A stretch of 64,000 nt of DNA from Herbaspirillum sp. YR522. Lineage in GTDB: Bacteria > Pseudomonadota > Gammaproteobacteria > Burkholderiales > Burkholderiaceae_D. Positions 18,571 to 26,805 of the stretch are shown here, in pieces (position 1 is the stretch's first letter; each line of letters opens with the position of its first letter). Position numbers and translations under genes: made by a program. The stretch lies in contig NZ_AKJA01000138.1 of assembly GCF_000282575.1 (NCBI RefSeq), forward strand, positions 1 to 64,000. Reading direction: 5' to 3'. A model generated the notes under the pieces. It ran no database searches and was not told the DNA's origin. It saw only the letters and a program-made list of their open reading frames with translations.

Positions 18571-20099
18571 TCTCCGAAATATTCAGGCCCGCGCACGTTG
18601 TCGTGGGTGGGACGAGATTCACTGTCTTGGGCCTTGGCAGGACGCAAATCGACGTTCGTCTTGAAAACAGACTCCACGTTGCGAAGGCTTGTGATATGCA
18701 ATCTCAGTGCATAGGCGCATACGGCCTCGAAGCGTTCATTCCCGTGTGTTCTTGCCAGGCTTCGCATCCGCTGAGCAGCACGAAGCCCGTTCGTCGGATC
18801 GCGTCGATCATGGAGGTGGTACGCGATCATCTTGTGGGCATTGGGGCCAACTGTTTCTGCCCAACGGGTCAGTTCTGCGGGTTCAGCCTCAGCGACGGCT
18901 ATGTGCGAAAGCGGCCTGTGTTCTGGCTCGGTCACCGCGGCTCCCTGCTTCACTTGAATAAGGTGCATTGCGACGCGGCGGCCGGCCAGGAAGATTTCCA
19001 TGATGGTCTGAGTGAATCTCAGATCCACTCGATTACCTGCCAGGTAGTAAGGGACAGAATAGAACGCCCCTTGATGCTCTACGTGATAATCCTGGCCAAC
19101 TCGGACCTGATATCTCCAGTCACACAGCTCAAATGGTTGAGCCGGCAACGGGCGAAGCTTGACCCTCTCGGTATCTTCCATCCACTGATGCCGACATCCT
19201 TCCAGCTTCTTAAAAGGATGGTGATTGATCCTCTCACTCAGCGCATAAAGCTCAGTATTCAGTTCTTCGTAGGTAAAGAACTTTCGATGCCGCAGCCGAA
19301 ATAGGAGCCGTTGTGCGATTTGAACGCCGACCTCCACCTTGGGCTTGCCCTTCGGCTTGCGACTTCTGGTTGGCCGGGCGGCGGTGCCATAGTGCGCTAG
19401 GCAGTCCCGATAGGTAGGATTGATGACGATGCGATCACGTTCTCTTCTCCATACACCGGCTTTTAGGTTGTCGTTCACGACCCAGGCCGGTGCTCCGCCC
19501 ATGTACTCAAAGCACTTGATATGGCATTCAACCCAATCTGCCGTTTTTTGGCTGGGGACTGCATAGATAAACGTGTAGTTGGAATAGCCAAGCACACCAA
19601 GGAAGATCTGAGCTTCTTCGATGGCGCCTGTTTCGGCATCGTGGACATCGATGGTCCGCCCCGCAAAATCAACAAACAGCTTATCGCCCGGAAAATGAAC
19701 GCGCCGCATGACGATGTGCAGTTTCCTGACGTGCTTACGATACCCCGAGGTAAATTGAGTGTAGCCAATGCCGGTCGGCTCGGATTCACGCCATTCTTGC
19801 CAGATATGCTCCAGGGTGGCGTCTTCTGCCTGCATCTCTTGATGGACCCATTCCCAATTTGGTGCTGGCTTCGGGGCGGCAACGCTGCGATCGTGAGTAC
19901 CGATCACGGTGCGCCACTGATCATCATCGAGATCTTGGATGTCACTCCAATTAAGCGTTGTTGCTCGCAGTTTATTGCGCAAGACACCCACGGTCGTGGG
20001 AGAAATACCAACAGTGTCGGCGATGGTTCTATCTGAACTAGATAGCTCATAGAAGTGCAGCCGCGCTATTTCACGCTGCAAATAGATTTCTAGCCTCAT
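18567..20099 (-). CDS. istA: IS21-family DDE transposase IstA
   Basis: A 510-aa transposase with an N-terminal helix-turn-helix (~24-46, TIADTVGISPTTVGVL), a retroviral-integrase-type core and a C-terminal beta-barrel region. The catalytic triad is Asp144 (LFVDFAG), Asp210 (VVNDNLKAG) and Glu256 (PKVEVGVQ). The start at 20099 is preferred because GGAAG lies 6 nt upstream; in-frame ATGs at 20105 and 20147 exist. Overlap with istB is the standard IS21 arrangement. It mobilises the whole 17657-26874 unit, judging from the matching ends. Confidence 0.93.
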   Translation of the reverse strand: MRLEIYLQREIARLHFYELSSSDRTIADTVGISPTTVGVLRNKLRATTLNWSDIQDLDDDQWRTVIGTHDRSVAAPKPAPNWEWVHQEMQAEDATLEHIWQEWRESEPTGIGYTQFTSGYRKHVRKLHIVMRRVHFPGDKLFVDFAGRTIDVHDAETGAIEEAQIFLGVLGYSNYTFIYAVPSQKTADWVECHIKCFEYMGGAPAWVVNDNLKAGVWRRERDRIVINPTYRDCLAHYGTAARPTRSRKPKGKPKVEVGVQIAQRLLFRLRHRKFFTYEELNTELYALSERINHHPFKKLEGCRHQWMEDTERVKLRPLPAQPFELCDWRYQVRVGQDYHVEHQGAFYSVPYYLAGNRVDLRFTQTIMEIFLAGRRVAMHLIQVKQGAAVTEPEHRPLSHIAVAEAEPAELTRWAETVGPNAHKMIAYHLHDRRDPTNGLRAAQRMRSLARTHGNERFEAVCAYALRLHITSLRNVESVFKTNVDLRPAKAQDSESRPTHDNVRGPEYFGE

Positions 20100-20147
20100 A
20101 GGCATCTTCCAAGCAGCGCAGGAGTCGCGCCGCAAAAGGGTGTGCAT

Positions 20148-20496
20148 TCCCCTTACGCTCTCCTTGACAGGAAAGACGTTGCAGCCGATACTCCTCCGCG
20201 AGATCTGAGATCTTTTCGGTTACGGCCGACGATAAAGCCCGAGTCTGGTCACTCGGGCTTTTCGCTTTTTTAGGGGGGATTTTTTGTTCTTAGTTACTGA
20301 CTAGGTGAAAAATCTCCTCAAGTAATTGATGTTCGCGATGCCAAACATCGCCCACAGCAGCATTAAATTGCTGTCCACGTTGCCGAAACGCCGCCCATGT
20401 TGCCGAAACGATGCTGTTGGACGGTAACCAAACAATCGGTGGCTCATCCTACGCAGAACGTGTCGCGAAAACTACTAGGCTATCTGGACATTTGAA
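20148..20496. other. Region upstream of istA with internal transposase-type repeats
   Basis: No gene is seen. It contains a strong plus-strand terminator (20234-20267), two copies of TGCCGAAACG exactly 20 bp apart (20381 and 20401), which match an inverted TCGCCGAAACG near the left end (17790-17800), and GGCTATCTGGACA at 20478-20490, a direct repeat of 17775-17787. These resemble a second, inner IS21-like end. Confidence 0.6.
20234..20267 (+). terminator. Plus-strand intrinsic terminator without an upstream gene
   Basis: AAAGCCCGAGT / ACTCGGGCTTT is an 11-bp perfect stem with a 6-nt loop, followed by TTCGCTTTTTT on the plus strand. No plus-strand gene ends here: it faces the start of istA. 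It could end a short transcript antisense to the istA leader or block read-through. Confidence 0.75.
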
Positions 20497-21438
20497 ATGC
20501 CTTTTCACTTGGACGATCTAGATCTCGACAGCATCCCAGACCCCTATCATTCAGTGCTGAGGCGCATGGCCGCAGCGGTCGAAGACCGGGCTGTCACGCC
20601 AGCTGTTGCGATCAAAGTAATTCGCGAGCATTTGGTGCCGCTTCTTTCCGACGTGGACAGTGCTCTGGTCTCTATTCAGGGCCAGCCATCCTGGGACAAG
20701 ATTCGGACCCTCTATCCGGCATTGGTATTTGCTTCCGAATCGCAGCAGAAGCAACTGTTGGCCGCGATTGGTCGATTGATTGAGTTGTTTGTGAGGCATT
20801 CGGACAGGCCGCCGCGGGAAATTGACTTCCCACCTTTTATCGAGGTTTTCTCGTTCAACCGAGTGTGCGGCTACCTCGGAGTCCCCATCGCCAAGCCACT
20901 TTTAGAAACCAATGACGGCACGAGGGATCTGTACCGTTTCTGCAAATATTGCTGGCTTCCTGCAAGGCGAAAGGACGTATGTGCCTTCCATACGACCAGT
21001 TTTGATGAGGCTTCAGCCGCCCGTAGTCAGCCGGCTTGTGCACATATATCTTTGAAGCAAGCGCAACGTCTGAGAACAGCCTTTGAGCAGCATGTGCTGG
21101 CCCTAACTACTCGGGACGAGATGGAATTCCACCAGTCAGGCTTTGACCTACCTGCGCTTCTACCGCCATCTGGCTTATCTCATTGGCTGGACGTACGGCG
21201 TCCTCATTTGGCTAGCCTAGTCAGGAAGCAGGCCGACACATCGGCTAATAGTCTTCGTATCCTGTCAGCCGTTCTTTATGGAGAGGAACTTGGAGCCAAG
21301 GTCGTTGAGGCGATAGGAGGGGCGGTTTACTTGTGGACGCCGATCACAACTAGGGCGGAAGGATGGTTGGCAGCCTGGGCGGCCAAATCGCCGAGAGGTG
21401 GCGCTCGCAGGCGTGGGATCAAGCTTTTGGAGGTATAG
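20497..21438 (+). CDS. Unknown cargo protein with a CxxC...CxxH zinc-binding motif
   Basis: A 313-aa protein not recognised. The N-terminal half is helical with no motif; residues 149-165 form a likely zinc site (C149, C152, C162, H165 in RFCKYCW...VCAFH). A basic tail (RGGARRRGIKLLEV) ends the protein. It is transcribed away from istA and begins 6 bp after an internal GGCTATCTGGACA repeat. The zinc finger and its position beside istAB make an accessory role in transposition (such as target choice) possible, but no TniQ or TnsD relationship can be shown by eye. Confidence 0.55.
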   Translation: MPFHLDDLDLDSIPDPYHSVLRRMAAAVEDRAVTPAVAIKVIREHLVPLLSDVDSALVSIQGQPSWDKIRTLYPALVFASESQQKQLLAAIGRLIELFVRHSDRPPREIDFPPFIEVFSFNRVCGYLGVPIAKPLLETNDGTRDLYRFCKYCWLPARRKDVCAFHTTSFDEASAARSQPACAHISLKQAQRLRTAFEQHVLALTTRDEMEFHQSGFDLPALLPPSGLSHWLDVRRPHLASLVRKQADTSANSLRILSAVLYGEELGAKVVEAIGGAVYLWTPITTRAEGWLAAWAAKSPRGGARRRGIKLLEV

Positions 21439-21455
21439 AAACGATGTACATCAGC
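21439..21455 (-). pseudogene. Possible remnant of a VapC-type toxin start
   Basis: Just after the antitoxin stop, the minus strand has an ATG followed by Y-I-V, the way VapC toxins often begin, but the frame then departs from the family and stops after ten codons. The tail of the 20497 gene occupies the rest. Reading it as a deletion remnant is inference from only a few residues. Confidence 0.25.
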
Positions 21456-21466
21456 TTTTTTCCCAA

Positions 21467-21721
21467 TCACAGGAAGTCCGCTGGGCGGAGGCATATATTG
21501 GCACGTGGTACCTCGAATTCGACGTCAGCATTGCCGGGCATAGCAAGGTTGCTGGCGATGCTGCGCTTCAGCGCGAGTAAGCGTTGATATTCCAGGTAGC
21601 TGAGTAGAACATGGCTCGGTATGCCGCGGTCTGTAATAAAGACTGGTCCATTCTCGGTCGCAGCAATGGCCTTTTGCACATCTTGAGCAAAGTCTTGCGC
21701 GTGTAAGGAAGTAATTGCCAC
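21467..21721 (-). CDS. Phd/YefM family antitoxin, toxin partner missing
   Basis: An 84-aa protein with the features of the Phd/YefM antitoxins paired with VapC: ENGPVFITDRGIPSHVLLSYLEYQRLL, then LAMPGNADVEFE and the C-terminal PADFL. A GTG start at 21721 is chosen because AAAGGAG lies 6 nt upstream and the protein then begins exactly where the fold does. Such antitoxins bind their own promoter and neutralise a PIN-domain toxin encoded directly downstream. Here no intact toxin follows, so the protein is an orphan. It could act as a plasmid- or element-borne anti-addiction factor, or be a decaying module. Confidence 0.8.
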   Translation of the reverse strand: MAITSLHAQDFAQDVQKAIAATENGPVFITDRGIPSHVLLSYLEYQRLLALKRSIASNLAMPGNADVEFEVPRANICLRPADFL

Positions 21722-21792
21722 AGCAAACTCCTTTGGTGCAGAAATACCATGGTCAGGAAAAATACCAGGGGAGAATTCCTGGCTATAAAACA

Positions 21793-21809
21793 CATGCCCC
21801 CGGGGCATG
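21793..21809. promoter_or_regulatory. Palindrome upstream of the antitoxin gene
   Basis: CATGCCCC-C-GGGGCATG is a perfect 8+1+8 palindrome located 71 bp upstream of the antitoxin GTG, a suitable place for an autoregulatory operator. It could equally be a hairpin in a leader transcript. Confidence 0.35.
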
Positions 21810-21877
21810 CTTTCGCAGAGGTCGCACCGGGGGCTCGCGCTTTCATGATAGCGTGGTTGCGGCAGTGTGGCTATGGT

Positions 21878-21913
21878 CCCTGTAAAAGCTCACCTCCCTG
21901 TAAAAGCTCACCT
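21878..21913. repeat. Tandem duplication of an 18-bp unit
   Basis: CCCTGTAAAAGCTCACCT occurs twice head to tail with no gap and no mismatch, just past the 3' end of the small membrane-protein gene. Function unknown. Confidence 0.8.
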
Positions 21914-21922
21914 TTCAGGATT

Positions 21923-22192
21923 TCACCATGCCTTAATAACGCCTATAGCAGAGACAATTAATGCGACCAGCGCTAATAAAATCGCTCCGGCGGCAACTAG
22001 CAAATTGGCCGTAGCTATCATTCTGCTGTAGTAGAACTCCCTCATTTGGTTGATCATTTCCTCACGATTTGGCGAGATCTCCGGGAAATGACGCTTATGA
22101 GCCTCAATAACACGATGCTCGATTTCACGATGCATCTCCTGATTCCAAGAATCGGTCCAACCTACGAACCACCGAATTAGTAGTCTTTTCAT
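21923..22192 (-). CDS. Small membrane protein of unknown function
   Basis: An 89-aa protein with a basic N-terminus (MKRLLIRWFVGWTDSW), a charged middle and one strong C-terminal transmembrane helix (~58-87, NLLVAAGAILLALVALIVSAIGVI). It does not match a family I know. The ATG at 22192 has AGGAA upstream; a longer TTG-initiated frame would overlap the previous gene. It lies 40 bp after the PIN-like nuclease gene on the same strand and probably shares its transcript. Single-helix partners are common in phage-defence operons, where they act as membrane effectors or anchors, but that role is inference. Confidence 0.6.
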   Translation of the reverse strand: MKRLLIRWFVGWTDSWNQEMHREIEHRVIEAHKRHFPEISPNREEMINQMREFYYSRMIATANLLVAAGAILLALVALIVSAIGVIKAW

Positions 22193-22232
22193 GCTTGTTT
22201 TTCCTGAGCTTGAAATCGATGGGGACTTCTGG

Positions 22233-23084
22233 CTAAACAGCGTCAAGTGATTCCACTGCTTTGCACCTCAATCCGGCTTCGTTAATAAAGCGACGCAGGC
22301 GGCGGTCACGGGTAACGATCAGGTCGCAGTGAACAACTGGCAAGATCACGTGTTGAGTGTCGGCAGCGTCATTTGCATCAATTCTATTGTTTGTGAGCAA
22401 AGCGTTTCTATAACGAAGATCGTCGGCCAATATCGTTGGACAGGATTCCAATACCTGTCCAATCGACTCGGCAGCAAAGCGCGCCGCGGACTCTCTATAT
22501 GCCAATGGTATAAATTGGCCTTGCCGGTCTCTTTCTGGCAAATGATCAAACAGCCATTCTCGATTGACGATGGCTTCGGCGCCAATCAAACCGGGATCTT
22601 CCTGAATCGCCTCGCGTGCGCCCTTTACCAACGCTAGTGCTTCGGCTAGCGGTGTCATGATCCGTGCCCGAAGTTGAGGATCAGTGACAAGCTGCTCAAC
22701 GAACTCACCAAACTGTTCGCCAATGAATACTGGACCGCCATAAGTGGTCCACATCCCGGCTAGGCTATCGTGAAATGGCAATCGATCTTCTCCATTTTCG
22801 ATCCATGCACCGGCATTAAAGAGATAACGAACTAACTCATTCTGCTTCACAAAGTTGTTGTTGCTGAGAAAGAGTGGTTGTAACTCGGTGATCATGGCGC
22901 TGTATGCTCGGCGCTCCTGGTTGTCACGAGCTTTGGCGTTCTCCACCATGTGCCATGCCGATAGCACCACTCTTGCAGAGAGCCGTGCAAGTTTCGACTG
23001 AAGCTCATGCCACACCCCCCAGTTCCCTTCAAGCCTGGCATGGTTTGCGTCAATCAGGACGTTATGATCGAAATAGACATACAT
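22233..23084 (-). CDS. PIN-like domain nuclease candidate
   Basis: A 283-aa protein whose ends resemble a PIN-fold nuclease. The N-terminal strand carries an aspartate (MYVYFDHNVLIDA, Asp6), a helix has WHMVENA (Glu48), and the C-terminal part has NDAADTQHV (Asp239/Asp242) and LIVTRDRRLRRF (Asp260). Together these make the acidic metal-binding set of PIN RNases, with a long helical insertion between them. There is no adjacent VapB. It is divergent from the HEPN-like gene (gap 48 bp) and precedes the small membrane-protein gene. An RNase role in phage defence is likely but untested. Confidence 0.65.
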   Translation of the reverse strand: MYVYFDHNVLIDANHARLEGNWGVWHELQSKLARLSARVVLSAWHMVENAKARDNQERRAYSAMITELQPLFLSNNNFVKQNELVRYLFNAGAWIENGEDRLPFHDSLAGMWTTYGGPVFIGEQFGEFVEQLVTDPQLRARIMTPLAEALALVKGAREAIQEDPGLIGAEAIVNREWLFDHLPERDRQGQFIPLAYRESAARFAAESIGQVLESCPTILADDLRYRNALLTNNRIDANDAADTQHVILPVVHCDLIVTRDRRLRRFINEAGLRCKAVESLDAV

Positions 23085-23132
23085 GACTCATACTCGTGCA
23101 AAGATACAGGGTGTCAATTATTGGGGACCAGA

Positions 23133-23945
23133 ATGAAAATGCGGATGAAGAAAAAGCGTTTGCGAAAGACTCTCGGCAGAGAGCTGCCTAAAGGCGTCAT
23201 CCGTGTGCATGAACAGATTATCAGCGGATCTGTGTTCGCGAAGATTCCTCCAGCAGATCAATATGCATTGCTTCTCTTAGGGCACATTTTTCATGAGATT
23301 TCATGGCTTCAGCGGATGCTGTATATAGCACAGAAGAACATTGACGCCGAGTCTTCGATTGTCAAGGACGGGCATGCACTCCAGCTTATGTTTCTTACAA
23401 GGCTGATGTTAGGCAAGCTGATTGAGTTTGACACTCTTTTGCGAGACGAAAAAAGAATAGGCGACTTCTTGGTCACTAATTTCGTTCGTGAGTCTCCAGC
23501 GGAAGGACGGGCCGCGGTAGAAAGTGTCCTGGTGCAGTTTTCTTCTAACGCCTGGATTCGTAAAGCCAGGAACAAACATTTCAATCATTACCCCGTGTTC
23601 AATGATGTGAAAGTTGCTTTAAGCGACGTCAATGAACATTGGGACTTTCGTGTCTTTTATGGGGAACGAAGTGCGCACACGCTGTACGCAACAGCTGACG
23701 CCTTCGCAAATTTGGCATGGTTGAATCTTGCGGACCCTGAAGATCCGGCTCGGGGGCTTAACAAGGGATTGGAGCTTCTTCTGTCAATTGCCGGGGAGAC
23801 CTTGGCGCTTATTGAGTTGGCATTAGGGCATTACCTGCGCGGGCCTCTTGCAAGAGAGGGGGACACCAGACAAATGGTCCTATCGGTGCGGCCGCTCTCC
23901 GAGCAGAGGTTCGATTTCTTTTCCGAACTTGCTGATGATGCCTAA
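23133..23945 (+). CDS. Helical protein with a HEPN-like RNxxxxH motif
   Basis: A 270-aa, largely helical, soluble protein not recognised as a named family. The ATG at 23133 has GGGGA at 5-nt spacing; the open frame continues upstream but without a better start. Residues 146-152 read RNKHFNH, which fits the Rx4-6H catalytic motif of HEPN RNases, in a helix-rich context (ARNKHFNHYP). The base composition is clearly AT-richer than the chromosome. It is divergent from the PIN-like gene, sharing a 48-bp promoter gap. HEPN and PIN proteins often act in defence; this assignment rests on one short motif. Confidence 0.5.
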   Translation: MKMRMKKKRLRKTLGRELPKGVIRVHEQIISGSVFAKIPPADQYALLLLGHIFHEISWLQRMLYIAQKNIDAESSIVKDGHALQLMFLTRLMLGKLIEFDTLLRDEKRIGDFLVTNFVRESPAEGRAAVESVLVQFSSNAWIRKARNKHFNHYPVFNDVKVALSDVNEHWDFRVFYGERSAHTLYATADAFANLAWLNLADPEDPARGLNKGLELLLSIAGETLALIELALGHYLRGPLAREGDTRQMVLSVRPLSEQRFDFFSELADDA

Positions 23946-24007
23946 GAGGCATGTCGGGATGGAAAATGACTCGCCCCTTCCGATCGCTGTATAGGAAAAC
24001 AGAAATC

Positions 24008-24199
24008 TCACAGATCTGAAAGGCCGCGAAGCTCTTTCAGCTCCAAAATAGAGTCGTGCCCGACCAGCCTGGTCGTTCCGTCCTCCCTTTTGACTCGATA
24101 TGACTTAGGCGTTTTCTTGACGCACGTCACATTCTTTTCGTATTCGATTTCATAATGTCCCGTCGAGAAGGCAACGTTATACCGCTTTCCTATCTCCAT
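24008..24199 (-). CDS. Small soluble protein of unknown function
   Basis: A 63-aa, charged protein of probable beta-structure (alternating KRYNVAFSTGHYEIEYEKNV and YRVKREDGTTRLVGHDSI) that could form a small SH3- or Tudor-like barrel. The start is supported by GGAG 8 nt before the ATG. It ends 62 bp after the convergent HEPN-like gene and is divergent from the 810-aa DUF4238 gene. No function can be assigned; a regulator or antitoxin for its large divergent neighbour is possible. Confidence 0.5.
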   Translation of the reverse strand: MEIGKRYNVAFSTGHYEIEYEKNVTCVKKTPKSYRVKREDGTTRLVGHDSILELKELRGLSDL

Positions 24200-24353
24200 T
24201 TGAGTTCTCCGTATTCGTGCGGAACGATAGTTTAGGTTTTCTCTATTGCATACCTATATCTTGAGTAAGCTCAATTTTAATGATGTCTGCGTCTGGCCGG
24301 TCGCGGACAATGTCTATGTGAAAATTTAGGTATAAAACGGGCAAGGTGAGCGA

Positions 24354-26786
24354 ATGACCGATCAGAAAACTAGGAACAATCATTACGTTCCGCAGTGGTA
24401 CCAGCGCGGTTTTCTCGCTCCCGGCCAATCCCGTCTCTTTCATCTCAACTTGGCCCCGGATCGCAAGACGCTACCCGATGGCCGGCAAGTGCCACGCGCC
24501 GAGCTTCATGAATGGGGCACGAAGAACTGCTTCGTGGAGTACGACTTATATACCACCCATTTTGGCGCAGTCGTCAACGACGAAGTCGAGAAGCACTTGT
24601 TTGGTGTCATTGACGATCAAGGGGCAAAAGCAGTCCGCGCCTTCTCGCTCGGGAATCCTGCCGAGGTGCATGAATCGTTTCAGGACTTCTTTGAACACAT
24701 GGCAGCGCAGAAGCTTCGCACACCCAAGGGGCTGGACTGGATCCTCTCGTGTTACGGCGCTCTGGGGCAAGTTGATTTGATGGTCGAGATGCAGGCACTC
24801 CGGTTCATGCACTGCACGATGTGGGCCGAGGGTGTTAGGGAGATTGTCTCGGCACACGATTCGGATGTGAAGTTCATCCTGACGGACCATCCCGTTACGG
24901 TCTACAACGCGGCAATGAATCCGACGTCCGAGAAGTGTTCTTACCCGCAGGATCCGCTGGTGGCGGCAGTTGGGTCTCAGACGGTGTTCGCCCTGGACGC
25001 CAACACTTGCTTGATCCTCACTCACTTGGAATATGCTAAGGAACAGAATCATCTTGACCTGATGCGACTGCGCACGAACGCCCGGCACCTAGGCGAGGGG
25101 ATGTTGCGCACTGACAACTTCATTCGCGGCCGTCGCCTAAGTCGGGAGGAGGTGATCGCGATCAACTATCTATTGAAGTCGAGGGCGAGGCGTTACATCG
25201 CGGCCGCCGAAAAAAAGTGGCTCTATCCGGAGCAGGAGTTCAAAGGAGCATGGGCGCAGATCGCTAACGTGCTGCTACCCAAGGACGATCTATGGCGCTT
25301 TGGTGGCGAGATCTATGTCGGTTACAAAGATGGCACCTCAGGTTATTGGGACGAATATGGCCGTACGTCCAAGGCCCATGAGTTCCTTACCCGCAAATCT
25401 CCCCGCAAAAACATTGGGGCCAACGAATTCTGCGGCTGCGGCAGCGCATACGCTTTCAAAGACTGTTGCCAGCGTTTGCCAGCTTCAGAGCGCCCTCCGT
25501 GGGATATCTACGGTCTGCGCGAACGTAACCTGATGTTCTGCAACGCGGTTCAGCACATCTTGGGGCTCTCTGAGGGAGCATCTTGGGAAGATATTCGCCG
25601 CGACCTGAATGACGAGCATGTCAAACGAATTCATAGTGTTTTCGCTAGCTTGTGGGCGGATGACACCGATCTAGCCTTACTGTTACCGCGACCCAACTCG
25701 AAGGTCTTGCGGTCGGTATATATGGGCTTCAGTGATCCGCGCACCATTGAAGCGGCGGTACTGGGCTGGCTGCCGTTTGTTGATGAGATCGTGCTTGTGA
25801 ACCCATTCTTCATAGGTACGCGCATGAAGCCAGAATTCAGCCCCATAGAGTCGCCAGCTGGCCACAAGATGCAGACGCTCAAGAACGTCATGCTGCTTCT
25901 GATCCTGGAGCCGTATATCCGTGCCGGCCTCGTTCATCTAGTGCCCGACCCTGGGGAGATCAGTGCGCCACTTGGTCATCATGTACGGAAAGTGCTTACG
26001 CAACGCACAGAAGGATGGAAGCCTCCGAAAGGCGACGGCCAGAAGCGTTTCCTAGAGCTTGCAAAAGAGGAAACGCGACGCGCCATCTTGATGCTGCCGG
26101 AGGAGCACCAGCGCCGTTTGATTGCCAAACAGAGGCCTGACGCCGACACTGAGATGACGGATCGGCTTATTGCTTACTGTAAGGAGCAGGCCGAGGCGGA
26201 TCCATATGCGCTGCTGCAAGCGCTTCCCGTAGGCAAGGACGGTGCGCAGCATCAGATATTCAAGGGTCTGAATCTAGAAGCTGCTATGTATGTGGCATTA
26301 CTGACAGGCTCAATCATCCACGTGGACACTGAGGCTCAGTGGGCGCAGCTCCTGAAGGACGCCCAGCCTTGTTACGCACCATCGCAGTCCATATGGGAAT
26401 CGGTTCGGCGGGCGTTGGGGGAAATCTCATTCCCGGTTGAACTCGACTCGCAACGAGTGGCAGAAAACATCGCTAGCGTCGACCGCCCACCGATCCGGTT
26501 GCTGTTACGGAGGCTGGCCGAATCGATCGCTCATCCGGGAGGAGGATGTGATCCCAACATGCTGGCAAAGCAACTGCGTCAGGCGCGCGGTAAGGTCGAA
26601 CGCTCAGGGAAGCGTACGAATGATGGCAGCCTGCTTCACGCCCGCCTAGAGCTGCATGTGCCACCGGCAGGATTTTCCAGTCATGAGGTGCAGCGGCTGC
26701 TCGTGATGTTCGCCGGTGTGACCCGGCCGCGATCCATTCCATACGCGCTGCGTTTGGTGTTCGATGAGCCAGAAGATGACAAATGA
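24354..26786 (+). CDS. Large DUF4238 / SEC-C zinc-motif protein, putative defence effector
   Basis: An 810-aa protein. The N-terminus (HYVPQWYQRGFL at 10-21, later LTDHPVTVYN) matches the DUF4238 family, thought to include nuclease-like proteins. A SEC-C zinc motif follows (~358-372, FCGCGSAYAFKDCC), as in SecA tails and several defence proteins, and then a ~430-residue C-terminal region of no known family. The ATG has AAGGTGAG upstream. It is the last gene of the transposon and ends 20 bp before the right-end repeats. The domain mix and the mobile context suggest anti-phage activity; this is inference. Confidence 0.65.
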   Translation: MTDQKTRNNHYVPQWYQRGFLAPGQSRLFHLNLAPDRKTLPDGRQVPRAELHEWGTKNCFVEYDLYTTHFGAVVNDEVEKHLFGVIDDQGAKAVRAFSLGNPAEVHESFQDFFEHMAAQKLRTPKGLDWILSCYGALGQVDLMVEMQALRFMHCTMWAEGVREIVSAHDSDVKFILTDHPVTVYNAAMNPTSEKCSYPQDPLVAAVGSQTVFALDANTCLILTHLEYAKEQNHLDLMRLRTNARHLGEGMLRTDNFIRGRRLSREEVIAINYLLKSRARRYIAAAEKKWLYPEQEFKGAWAQIANVLLPKDDLWRFGGEIYVGYKDGTSGYWDEYGRTSKAHEFLTRKSPRKNIGANEFCGCGSAYAFKDCCQRLPASERPPWDIYGLRERNLMFCNAVQHILGLSEGASWEDIRRDLNDEHVKRIHSVFASLWADDTDLALLLPRPNSKVLRSVYMGFSDPRTIEAAVLGWLPFVDEIVLVNPFFIGTRMKPEFSPIESPAGHKMQTLKNVMLLLILEPYIRAGLVHLVPDPGEISAPLGHHVRKVLTQRTEGWKPPKGDGQKRFLELAKEETRRAILMLPEEHQRRLIAKQRPDADTEMTDRLIAYCKEQAEADPYALLQALPVGKDGAQHQIFKGLNLEAAMYVALLTGSIIHVDTEAQWAQLLKDAQPCYAPSQSIWESVRRALGEISFPVELDSQRVAENIASVDRPPIRLLLRRLAESIAHPGGGCDPNMLAKQLRQARGKVERSGKRTNDGSLLHARLELHVPPAGFSSHEVQRLLVMFAGVTRPRSIPYALRLVFDEPEDDK

Positions 26787-26805
26787 AAAATTTGAAAATT
26801 CCTCA

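Noticed and set aside
23050-24010. Possible type II toxin-antitoxin pair of the PIN-like and HEPN-like genes
   Set aside because: They are divergent, large (283 and 270 aa) and neither resembles an antitoxin, so a classical TA pair is not supported.
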